A DNA stretch of 64,000 nt from Nyssa sinensis (lineage: Eukaryota > Streptophyta > Magnoliopsida > Cornales > Nyssaceae), in assembly GCA_008638375.1 (NCBI GenBank), contig VIRR01000470.1:186001-250000 (forward strand), written 5' to 3'. The first letter of the stretch is position 1. Each line of letters opens with the position of its first letter. Of the stretch, positions 46,715-59,746 are shown in pieces. A program made the position numbers and the translations under genes. Below the pieces are notes generated by a model. It made no database searches. It had not been told where the DNA came from and was given only the letters and a program-made list of their open reading frames with translations.

Positions 46715-49700
46715 ATAGCTGACCAATCCATTTGACTCTTCCACTTTTACATATGCTCCCTCTAAGTTTGATCTTTTCATCATCCTTAAACTCCTCACTC
46801 TGCCCTGTAATTCTCTCACTGAAGCCCTGCCCACAGCTCTCTTCTCTATTTCCTCAAGCTGCCAGCAAATCCATGAAAAACCTTCATTCTCCACTCTCAA
46901 CCTTCTCACTATCCCCCTACTCCTCTCTGTAATCTGCAAAAGCTTACCGTTTCTGACCATAATCTCATCCACTTTGAAGGGCTTCCCACCCCATTGGACT
47001 CTGAAGGGATGAAATGGGGTAAAATCCCATTTAGATTTGAGAATATGTGGTTAGAAGCCCCGGGTTTCCTGGAGAAAGTAGCTGGATGATGGGGGCATAC
47101 GATGTGAGTCAGCTTTGTGATGGCAAGAAAGTTAAAGCTTCTGAAGGCAGACTTGAAAAAATGAAATACAGAGGGGTATGATAATATCCAAGTGGAGGAG
47201 GATGGTATTCTTAGCGACATCCAGAAGTTGGACATCAAGGAGAAGAATGAGTTTCTTACTGAGGAAGAGAAGGACAGAAAAGAGGGTTTGAAAGGGGAAT
47301 TGGGGGAAATAATATGGGCAGAGGAAATCTCTTGGTGTCCAAAGTCGAGGGCAGAGACGTTATCGGGGAGAAAGAAATGATGGGAGAGAAGCAGGGATGT
47401 TTCGTGCACAGGAAAGGAGGGAGAACAGTGGAGCGAAGGCAGGCAGAAGCCATAACAGTGGAGTATCACAGTTGTCTGCTCGATGGGTAGACCGATGTGC
47501 ATCGTCGACCATCGAGGAGATGAGTAACACAGAGGGAACCATTGTATCAGAAACAGAAGAAGAGGAGAGCATCGAGGGTGCTTGTTGTGGGCTGGATGAG
47601 ACAGAAGAAGCCATCAGAGGGGAGTTGGGAAGGGAACAGAGTTCTCCCTTGCAGCAGTTATCGGAAAATGATCTGCATAACAGAAAGGAAATGGCTGGCA
47701 GTGGTAGTGACTTGGTAGTAATGGAGCGGGGACTGGTATGTGCTGAGGAAGAACCTCTAGTATGTAATCCACTGGCAGTAGTAGCCCCAAAGGGGCAGGA
47801 AAATCAGATGGAGATACAGAAAGAAGTCAAACGGCTGGAGGTATCGAAATGGGTTCTGAAAAAAGAAAAATCAAGGAGTTAGCAAGCTGCTTGGGATGTC
47901 TTGCAGAGGGTTTGAAGGGGAACTGCCCCAATTATTTGCAGGGATTGAAATGAGAAATCGGCAAGACTAATGGAGAAGAAGAAAGAGGGAGAAGCTTCAG
48001 GGGAAATATCAATGAGGAGGTTACAAAGGGAGTTAAGAAACTTGTTTTGTACAGTCAACTATGAAGGAAGAAGACGAGCAGCAATGGTGGCTGGGGCTGG
48101 GGAGCGTAGGTATGTGGAAGGCAGGGCTGTTTCTGAAGCAGGTGACTCATGACTTTCAAAATATTATCAAGAAACGTAAGGGGCTTAAATGACACCGACA
48201 AGAGGATGGTGTTGAAAGGTTTGGTGAGGGGATGGAAACTTGCTTTGTTGTGTATGCAGGGGACTAAGCTTCAGGAAATTGATGATAGAATTGAAAAGAG
48301 TTTGTGGGGATATCAGTGGGTTGAGTGGAAGAGCTTGGCTGTGAGAGAGAGTGCTGATTATGTGGGACTCTAGACAACTATCCTTCATTCATCAGTGAAT
48401 TGGTGGCTTTTCAATTTAGCGCCAACACAGGTCTTTTTGTCATTTAGATGTCATCATGCAACATAAATCAATCCATTCACAGTACTAGGGTTGGGTTGGG
48501 TCCACATGCCAAATGTTTAACTTGTTGGTAACCAGCAACCACGTAAAGCGTTGTGCCTACACATCATATAAGCACTTCAAACATCTCGAAGACCACCACT
48601 AGAGTATGGTCATTCAAAAATGCCCATGCATGTAGTGCAGCAGATCAATTTCCAATGATAACTATTAACTGCTACAAGATAGAGGAGGAATTGCAGAGAA
48701 AGCACAACGGAAAACACCCATGTCAAAACATGGTATCAAAGTGCATACAAAAAGAAACATGTAAGAACTCCGAAGCATTTAAGATATCAAAAAGCTATTG
48801 AACACCTAAAAATTTTGATTTAAGACTTGAGTTCCGAGATGCCAGATGCAACAAATCTTACTTTTTAAACAATAAGGTAACAGAAAATTTTGGGCTGGCT
48901 GTAAAATCATAAAATGGGTGCTAAATGAAAGAAAATAAAAAAAATAAAAAGAAATAAATAATTAGAAATGCAAATGAACTTCATGTAAGGGGGATTAAGC
49001 TCTTGGGCTTGACTGTTTTACTTTTGGCTTTCTTCCGATAATGTTAGAAGATTGTAAAGAACAACATAATAGTGTTTTGCAGTTCTTTACCCCAAGGCTC
49101 CCTCGAGAAAACCTTCAATGTCACTTTCATTTCCTGGAGACTGAAAAGGGTGGTACGTTTGATATTAAGGATTTTAGACCTATTAGTTTGGTGGGAGGTG
49201 TTTACAAGCTTCTTGCCAAGGTCTCATCCCTTAGACTAAGAAGGGTAACTAAGGAGGGTAATGAGTGTAGTGGTGTTAGAAGAACAGAATGTTTTGCTGG
49301 GGAAGACATATTCTGGAGACAGTTCTTGTTGCCAATGAATGTGTATCTTCTAAAATGAGAAGCGGGGATACTGGAGTGATTTCCAAGCTTGACACTGAAA
49401 AAGCTTATGACCATGTGCACGAGAAGTTTTTGTAATATCTACTTGAGAGGATGCAGTGTGGGGGATAAATGAAGGCAATAGATTTAGATGTGCAACTTTT
49501 TTTTGGGGGGGGGGAGGGGAGTGGGGGAATAAATAATAGATTCAAGCATGCATTTCCACAGTAAAGTTTTCAGTTGTGGTATGGGACGTCTAAAAGCTTT
49601 TTTTTTTTGCAAGCTTTAGGAGGCTGAGACAAAGGGATCCTGTATCTCCTTTACTTTTTATTCTAGTGATGGAGGATTTTAAGAATATTATTGAGGAGAG

Positions 49701-52700
49701 CAATGGAAGGGGCTTGCTTAGAGGCTTTGTTGTTTTGGGGGGAATGTGTATTAATGTGTCCCATTATTATTCACACAACTATCATTTTTCTGTGAAGTGG
49801 AGGAGGAGCAATTAAGATATTTGAGGTGCATTCCATTATGTTTCAAGGCTGTTGCGAGACTTTAAGTTAATTTGTCAAAACGTGAGCTTATTCAGTTGGG
49901 GGGAGTTGGAATGGTAGAGAATCTGTTAATGACAATTAAATGTGCAGTGAGATCTCTCCTTATTATCTATTTGGGGTTTCCACTGGGGTCTTCCTTTAGG
50001 GCCAAAGTTGTTTAGGATACAATCGTGGAATGCTATTAGAAGGGATTGGCAGATTATAAGCATCAGTTTCTCCCAAAAGGAGGTAGGCCAACTTTAATTA
50101 AAAGCAGTATTTATATTCTGCCAACCTACTCCATGTTTTTGTTCACCATCCCTACCTCAGTAGAGAAAATACTTGGAGAAGCTGCAGAAGGACTTCCTAT
50201 GGGGTGATACAAACGAGAAGAGGACGCTCCATTGGTGAATTGGAAGAAGCTCGGTTTCCCAATGAGGGTTGGACCATTTGGTAATAAGAAGTTTTGGGAT
50301 TTCAACCAAGCTTTGCCAGGAAAGTGGCTCTGGAGGGATGCCGTTGAGGGGGATGCTTGTGGTGTTGAGTCGTGGATCTCAAGTATGGAAGTATTTGGTG
50401 GTTGGACTTCTAGGAAGAAAGTCACTTCTTATGCGGTCAGTATTGGAAGATTATTATGAAAGGGTGGAAGATGTTCTTGAAGTTCATATCTATTGTGGTT
50501 GGCAATGGGAACTAGATTAGATTTTGGTATGACACTTGGTGTGGTGATACAACTTTGAAAGATAGATTTTCGAAGTTATTTAGCTGCTCTTCCAATAAAG
50601 AAGAGTTAATTGCAGATTTTGTTTCCATCTCAAATGGTGTGAGTTGGAGCCCAATGATTTTTCCTTTTTTTTCAGATAAGTAGTTGGAGCCCAATATTTG
50701 GGAGGGATTCCCAATGTTAGGAATTGAAAGCAATTTCAGAGTTGGCTTTCTGCTATACGGGGAGTTTGGGTGACAGATGAGAAGATGCTATTAACTGGAA
50801 GGCTTTTAAGAGTAAGCAATTCAGTCTGCATTCTTGACAAGGGATAGACCATTGGAAGGGTATTTGGCACATAAAGGCTCCTAGCAAGGTGGCCTTTTTT
50901 GGTTTGTCTGCTGCACTGGAGGCTATTCTTACTTCTGATAACTTGAAAAAGATGGGTTTCAAGTCCATAGACAGATGCTATATATGAAAGTTTGTGGGAA
51001 AAAAAAAACCGGCAATCATCTTCTTTTATTCTGCTGCTTGTCCAAACAGCTCTGAACTCTACTTTTTGCTTTTATTGGTGTTGAGTGGGTTATATCAAGT
51101 TTAGTGATGGATGTACTTTAAACTTGGAAAATAGGTAGCAAGAGTAGGAGGCTGAGGCAAATCTAGGATGTAGCACCATTACGCCTTATGTGGTGTATTT
51201 GGAAAGAAAAGACTAGAAATTTTTTGAAGGAATGGAGCATTCTTTTCTTTTCTTTTCTTTTTGATAGCAAGGAGTGGAGCATTCTATTGCTTTTTTTGAA
51301 ACAGTTTATGCTTTGAGCTTTATTTTTTAGGTTAAATGGTTTATCAGGATTCTCTTCTTCTTTTTTCTTGGGTGGGTGGGGGGTGTTGGGAGGAGTGTTA
51401 CATGTATAGGGGATTGACTCTATATTGCATATATACCACATATGTACATGGGCCATGCCCTTTTTTGGCGCTCTTCTTAATGAGTTTTACAAATCAAAAT
51501 ATATATATATATATAAACACACACTCTAGCAGACATGGAAGGTGTGGTTTACCTTATCAAAAACAGGTAAAATATGCTTGTTTAAATAGTTGTAGAACTT
51601 GCTATTCGATGCACCCCGCTGCATGCAAAATTGGAGTTCAGTTAAAACTTGAACAGGGAAATATACTATTGATTAGAAAAATGAAACAATGTTAAAAATA
51701 GATTGTACCATAAAAAATGGAAGAGCCATGTACAGGCATGATATCAATCTATCAATGTGGTCCCCATCTGTAACCTGCATTTCAAAAGTCATTCTAATAA
51801 AATGTTGCAATGCAGGAACCAAAAGATCAGTGATCAATGAGGTTTTAAGAAGCATAAATACAGACATAAGACACGGATACGCTATGACACGAACATGTCA
51901 TTTTTTTAAAAAGTAGGACACATGCATGTCAGGGACACGTTTAATATATATAATTTTTTTATATTTTTTATATAACCATATAATAAAAACCTAATGTTAT
52001 TTCAATTAAAATTGGCATAAAAACACAAAAATATTATTAAGATATTAAAATAACAAAGTCATTAAATAAAAATTCAAGAACTTTTTCATTTACAAGTTTT
52101 AAAATAAATTTACTAACTATTAAATAAAAAAAAAAATATATATATATATATATATCCAAAAAAAATTGAGAGGAGGAGAAGAGGAGGAAACATCCAAAAG
52201 AAAGGGAAAAAATAGAAAACATGCCCCAAACGTGTCCAGAATTCAAGAAAAATAAAAAAATTTAAACACTCTTTTTTCACATGTCCAAAAGTGTTGATGT
52301 TCGACATGTGTCCATATTGTTTGAACTGCAAGATAGTATATATATAGTCATTCCTGTGAACATAGCCCTTAGGGTTTTAATTGTGAGACAATATAAATAA
52401 ATTGTAACCCTATTTTCTTAACAATGAAGAACATAGTCACTCCCGTGGACATAAACACATTGCCAAACCACATAAATTCTCTGTATTGTTTCTCTCTCTC
52501 TCTTTCTTTAACATTTTTACAATAGTTGCATAGATCGTTCTTTCACAACAAGTATTTCATGTTTAGCTCTAATGAATAATTGTAAATCTATAGTCAGGCA
52601 AAGGTGATTCATACATTTTATTCATTTTTACTTTATGGCAAGATTACAGAAAGATTACTATATTTCAAGTCAAACTGAATATGAAAATGCGTATAAAATG

Positions 52701-55700
52701 AGGAAATGTTTGGTTTATATGTATATATTGTTATCGTTCTATTTCAATGACAACGATCTTTGTATTTCTGTGAAAAAAAGATTTATGATCCCTTACCCCC
52801 AATGTTAAAAATATTTAAAATAGAATATCCATGATAAAACAAAGTAAAGAACTTTAAACCGACAATTAAGGACAAGTTTAAGTTGTAAAGTGTCAATTTT
52901 AAAGAGAAAATAACCAAATCTCATAACTTAACACAATGATAGGAGTGCTCACATTAAACTGTGCATCTAGATCAGCCTGCCCTTCAATAATTTCAATGAG
53001 TTCTTGCACGCGCTCTGGAGGAGCTTTCTCTCCAAATATGCTCAAACTTTTTAAGAAATCCATAAACATTTTAAATTCTGCTCCTGTCACATCTTGCAAA
53101 CTCTGCAACAGCACTCAATCAGATTATAATGCATCTTGTAGTAGAATAGTAATATTTAATCCAAGACAATTATTTGATATGCATTAAAAATCAAATGGAG
53201 AAAAGAACTGACCAATATGAACAAAAATGATTTGAAACATAGGAGTATGCAACAAATATATAGCCTGGAAAAAAATCATGAACATACTTTTTTTATCAAA
53301 TCAGTAATATGCCTTTCCATTTGCTCCTGAGGCTTCAAAAGCTCAGCTTTAAGAGGAAAAACCTGTAAATAAAACCATTAGACCTTGTCTATGGTTAAGA
53401 GAAAATGCTCATAATCACCGTGGCATTACATGAGTTTGTCTTCTCACCTTATCTCTAATAAAGCTTAGAGTCCTCTCACGAGGATTTTCATCCATGCTTT
53501 GGTCATCAGCGCTCTCAATGTGCTTAAATAGGGCTGTCAAAGAAGCTGCATAGACAAAGCCATTAAGTATACTTCTGATAGATGAAAGCAAAGAACTAGT
53601 CATACCAAGGAAAACATTTCATAAAAATAAATAAATAAAATAAAAAAGAAAAAAAATAAGCATGCTGAAAAGTTATTGACAAGAATCGTGCAAAACAGCT
53701 TATATATACCAAGTTCCAGAAACAAAGAAATAATAAACCCCATGAAATCTCAATATTCAAGGGCACTGAGCCTAGTGATGGATATCAGTCTAACATAGAT
53801 GGACCCATACCAACATTTTCTTTTCTTTTCTTTTTTATTTTTTGATAATTAACTGATTCACACCAACATTGAACCTATTGTCTTCTTTTTAAAGTAAAAA
53901 ATAAAGAAATAAAGTGTTTTCTTTACACTTGGAACTGGAAGAACTAATTTGGAATTTCTAAAAGATTAAATGAAGAAAAAACAAGTAGAGAGTTAATTTA
54001 TTTACAAGTTAAAAAAAAATTTAATATTATGAAGAATAACTTCACCATGCAAAGTTTGGCAATACAAACCACATTTTGCATTCATACAATATGCAATTCA
54101 ATATCCATTAATATAATGGTCTCAACTCTCAAGCCTGCATGAAAATCAATAGGATGTCCTTATTGCCCATGTTCTACAATCTTTTTCCTTTCCTCTTTTT
54201 TCCCTTTTTGAAAAGCCATCCTTGAAGGGACTTTCAAGGATTTATAAACAAGCGTTCCTCACTGGACACTATTTCGACCTTAAAGTTAGTTGAAAGAATA
54301 TTTATAATTAAGAAGTCCTCAGATAACCAACACAGGTCAGAAATCTCCCAAATAACATATGAATATCGTCACGAGCCCAATAGCTTCAAAGAAGCTTGAT
54401 GCGCCATGATGGGAGGATTCATTCTCCAAAACTTAATTAGATCCATAAATCCATAGACAATATCCTTGACACAGCATCTAAAAGTGAGATGCACCAAGAC
54501 AAGTTCAAAGTCTTACATATAGAACATCGTCGATCTCCTTGACAGAGCATCTAAAAGCAATATATGCATCAAGAGAAGTTCAAAATTTTACAATTTTATA
54601 TATCTATTTATACAAATAGATGAATATTCTGATCAAATGGAGTATGTTGTACTTACTTTAACCTTGTTAGTGCACTGAGTTTCAAAGTTTTCTCAACTTT
54701 TTTCTTTTTTTGAAATTTTTATAGAGCCACTGCACATTGCACATACCTATTACACAAATTGCAACAAACGAGCATGGCATTACCAAATATTCAACCAATT
54801 GATACAAAACAATGATAATTTTTCATCCCCACCACCCCCAAAAAAAAAAATCCTCTTTATTCAAATTAAGCTACAAAGACCTTTCATGGGCATTAGTAAG
54901 GGGTGGGAGGAGTTTGTAAGACATATCAATTTTGTGATTGGGAATGGGGAGAGAGTGCGGTTTTGGAGTGATCATTGGTGTGGTATTGATATTCTTTGTG
55001 CTCGATTTCCAGCTGTTTTTCAGATTGCGAGGAACAAGGATTTTTTTGTAGTTGATTGTTTTACTATTTCTCGAGATGGTCTTGTGTGGGCTCCTTCATT
55101 TCGCCAGAACTTTTATAATTGGCAAGTGCCTTTGGTGCTTTCTTTGATGGCATTTTTAGCTTCTTGTTTTTGTGCGGCAAGGGGAAAATTCCATTTGTCG
55201 GAAGCATTCTACTCGTGGTGTGTCCTCTGTGCGTTCCTATTATGCAACTCTTTCCCCTGGAAGAGATGGTTGTTTTCCTCACAAGATTATTTGGAAGTCA
55301 AGGGCCCCTTTAAAAGTGGTTTTTTTTGTGTGGACAGTTTCTCATAATGCTATTTTGACCATTGATAATTCAAAGAAGCAGGGTTTCCAGTTGATGAATC
55401 GATGTTCCATGTGTTATTCTTAAGAGGAGACAGTGAGTCATTTGCTTTTGCATTGCAAGGTGGCTGTAGGATTGTGCAATTTGGTCTTTTGTTTTTTGGC
55501 ATTCAGTGGGTTTTGCCACATACAGTTATGGATACGTTGTTACAGTGGAGTGATCAATGGCAATACATGAAGGATAGGCAGGTGTGATTTGTGGCTCCTC
55601 CTTGTTTGATGTGGTGGGTGTGGAAGGAGCGCAATTGTCAGATTTTTTATGGGGTAGAGAGGTCTCCTTATGTGTTGCCGGCTTGGTCAGCGCCCTTTTC

Positions 55701-58700
55701 TTTCTGTTGAGTCTTTGGTTGATTTTTTGAATGATGAGTTTTAGGTGAAGGGATTTTTTCAGGTATTTTTGGTTTTCTATGTACATTTTTGTGTATATGG
55801 GTGCACTCTCCTTTGAGCATTTCTTTTAATAAATTTTACTTGTGAAAAAAAAAAAAAAAAGCTACAAAGACCCTTCATGCAAACAATTTTATTTTTAAAA
55901 CCCAGCTTACGGAACATGCTCCAACAAATGAAAGAAATCAGTACTCACCATTATGTGTAAGCACATCTTGAATATCAAAGTATTTGGCAATTTGAATTTA
56001 CGTTAGATAATATTCATATTCAAGATTTATACAATATGCTTAGATACATCTCACTAATTTCAAGAATGAATTTACCTTTCACATCCTGCCTCAGTAAGGA
56101 CAAAAGGGCTTTATGCACTGCATCACGCTCCACATTTTCTTCTAGATGCATCAAGAAAACTCAAGATCAAATTTGTATCATAATATAGTACGTATTCTCT
56201 TTTTACCATTTGAGACACTTGATTTACCAGCTGTAAGGAGTTGTGCAAGAATGTCTACAATTTTAGAAAGATGCTCAGGTGTATCCTTGCAAAAAAGAGG
56301 AAGTCCACGAATTGCCTGCACTCGAACCTGCAATCATTGATGAAAAAAAGTTCAAACCTCAAATATGAAGACAAAGCGAGAATGATAATAAAGAACAAAA
56401 CTAGCACCACTGTATCTAGGAATAAAATGCAAAGAGTGAATTGATTTAACCATGTAATAATTATTCATCAAGACACTAGTACCCTTAACTGCATGCACCA
56501 TCACATTCAAAGGCATAAAGAAAAGGGGCTATTGAACTGATAAAGAAATATTTAAACCAAGAATTCAATCTGATGACCAAATGAATGCCAATGTAAATCT
56601 CAAAGAATTGAAACTTGACGAATAGCAAAGGATATGAACTGATTGTTACACTTTTATTTTATTTTTATTTTATTTTTTTTTTTTTTTTTGGGGGGGGGGG
56701 GGGGTGTTGTTCAACTAGAATTTAATAGCATTAAGCAAAAGAAGTAGATATATGAATTTTTAATAGGACAAAATAAGTGAACTATCCCTCCCTCCCTCCC
56801 TCCCTCCCTCACATGCACAAGTTTGGATTTTTTTTTTTTTTTCAGGTATAACAACCAATACCAGTATTAGGGAACCCTGGTACAAATTAGCACAGACAAT
56901 ATGACTCAATACAGAAGATACACCACAAAACATCTGAAAGATATAAAAAAAAATTCAAACATAACAAATAGAGCAATAGCAACAAGCACAAATATGAGTG
57001 ACGTAACAAGTAAAACATAACCAGGTCAACTAAACAATCCTTAGTCCTAACTGTTGGGATTGGCTACATGGATTCTCCAATTTCCTCTATGTAACGCATG
57101 TTCTCAATCAAATTGAGGGCAATCATATCGTCTCTCACGGCCTTAAAATTCTTTTTCTGTCATCTAGTCCTTTTGAAACATTCAACTTGGACCAAATCAC
57201 TCCTCTGTACTAATGAATCAGTTGCTCTGTGCAGCATATAGACAGGCCATCTTGGATAGCTTTCACTCTCTCCTACTGAACTGATGCCACTTCTAACTTC
57301 CACAAATCATCTGGTTCTTATTCTTGTTTTTTTTTCTTTTTTTGGATAGGTAAGTGGCTCCTTGGGTGGGAACTCATCAGGTTCTTATTCTATCTTTTAT
57401 TGTACAGCCACTCATCCATTTGAACTACACTTGTGCTTTGAATATGTTATTTAAGTCTTTACTCTTTACCCAATACCCACCCAAACTTATAATATGTATA
57501 ATACAATCCAAAAGGTCGCCACAAGCAATACTACTCAAGGAACTATTGAAGCACATGTATATATGAGAAGAATGAATAAAAATCTATTTTCAATGTATTA
57601 TTACATGCTATGAAGTACGGAAACTCTATTTCAGCTCACGTGTCCGTGTGAGACACCAACACTCTCAGACACTTCCCGAACATGTGTCCAGATACTTGAA
57701 TCATGGATGTTGATGATTATATGAAAAAATTCTTTAATTTTTATTTAATGAATTTGTTATTTTAATATCTTAATAATATTTTTTAAATTTGTGTGTTTTT
57801 ATGCCAATTTTAATTGAAATAACATTAGATTTTTATTCTATAGTCATATAAAAATATACAAAATTATATACATTCAATGTGTCCCTAACGTATTCATGTC
57901 CTACTTTTTTGAAAACTAACATGTCTGCATATCCGTGTCATATCGTATCTGTATCTCGTATCCGTATCCGTGCTTCTTAGATAACATGCTTTTGAGAAAA
58001 CTAAAGATCACCTCTCTTTTTTCTGTTTCTTTTTTAACGGCACCGAGGGGGACAAACCCATAATTACAAAAACAAAAAAAAAAAAAAGAAGGCCACAAAA
58101 ATTAAAGTCTCAATTCCTTTGGAAAAAAAAAATCTATGAAAATATCTTGATACAAGGGTTTTGCTTCCCTAACCCACAAGAAAAACAAATGTAAAAGATT
58201 ATCTTTAAAGCTCCAAGGGTTTAGCTCCAGCCAGTGGCTGATCACCATGGGGCCCTGGGGCAGGTGCCCCCACTGGAATTTTGTTAAAAATTGAGGTCAA
58301 TTCAAGATTTTGTAAATTTTTAATACATTTTAAAGAGTGCCCCCATGAGATAAATTGTTTTGAAAGTTGCCCCCTAAGATGTGAGACCCTTATAATTCTC
58401 TTGAAGTGTACAGCTCTCTACCTTTCTCTATCTGCTCTACCTTTCTCTTTCTGTCTATTATATTGCACTAGCCTTCTACTCTGTTCATTCTCTATCACAC
58501 GCCATCAACTATTCATCTCCATCAGAAATACCTAAACCTAAATTATGCTCCTTCTTCTTCTTTTTTGGGGGTAATTACCATGCTTCTTCTTATCCATGAC
58601 TCCTAACCCCAAATATGAAATACCCCATTGCTGAAACCTGAAGGAAACCCAGAGATTGGGAGGACCCTACTACCAATTAAAGTTATGATTTTTTTATTCT

Positions 58701-59104
58701 GAAATAAAAATTGTGAATGCTATTTATGTCAATATTTTGTAAACAACATTCTACAAATCATGGGAATTTAGATAAATAATTTTAACACAGTCACAATTGA
58801 TTCTCTCATCTTAATCCTCTATTTCATGGCAATTTTAAAATTTTATTTCTTCTTTTCTTCTAAATATCATAAAACCTTTGTTGGTCACATAATTGTATCA
58901 TGATCCTTAGCTTTCTGATTTTATATCAAACCAGAGATTGTGGGAGGTTAACAATAAATGATGAAACTTGGAAAAAATCGCCATGACCCATTAATATAGA
59001 TTAACTTTCATATTTTATTTTATTTGTGATAATCTTTCTTTTGAAAAACAAAACTAGGTGCATTGGCATCCAAAAGAGGCGAGCTACATGTGTGTATGTT
59101 GCAA

Positions 59105-59137
<33 letters not shown>

Positions 59138-59713
59138 ATTTTTTTTTTTGTAAATGATATGATCAAACTTTTTAAAATTATTCTTTTCAATTCTTGAGGC
59201 ATTTAACTTTTATGAATGAGTAAGTTACAGATTGCACCCAGCCCTTAAAAAGTTCTCCTCTTCCTCATAATAACCAATAATGCATGAAGGAGCCATTCTT
59301 CAAGCAATGCATCTCTAACTCAAAAAGGTCTCGCTAATTGTGGCCAGCATCACCCAACTACACCCGAAAAGAGAGAAGAACAAACACCAATCATCTCATG
59401 CCATTTTGCAATGGACTTCAATGTAAATTTGTTTTGTTAATATAAATCCTCATACGTTGGTGGTGTGGAATTCTAAGGCATTTCCTACTGTCTTGGTGTT
59501 TTCATTTAATTTGGAGAATTTGGGAAATCTTTCCTTAAGGGGAGATACTTCAAAATCTTTCCCTTGATGCAACTACATAGGATTGTAAAGAGAACATAAC
59601 ACCAAAGAGTTTTTTTTCCCATGGATACCTTGAACAAGATAATTGCTACTTCCCCAATCTTCTCTGTGTGCAACCACATTGCAACAAGACCTTGCCAACA
59701 AGACACCAGTATC

Positions 59714-59746
<33 letters not shown>

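Noticed and set aside
46909..47614. 197-aa and 84-aa minus-strand frames (Ser/Phe/Pro-rich)
   Set aside because: They are complement shadows of plus-strand LINE linker and ORF1 sequence; composition is that of an antisense reading.
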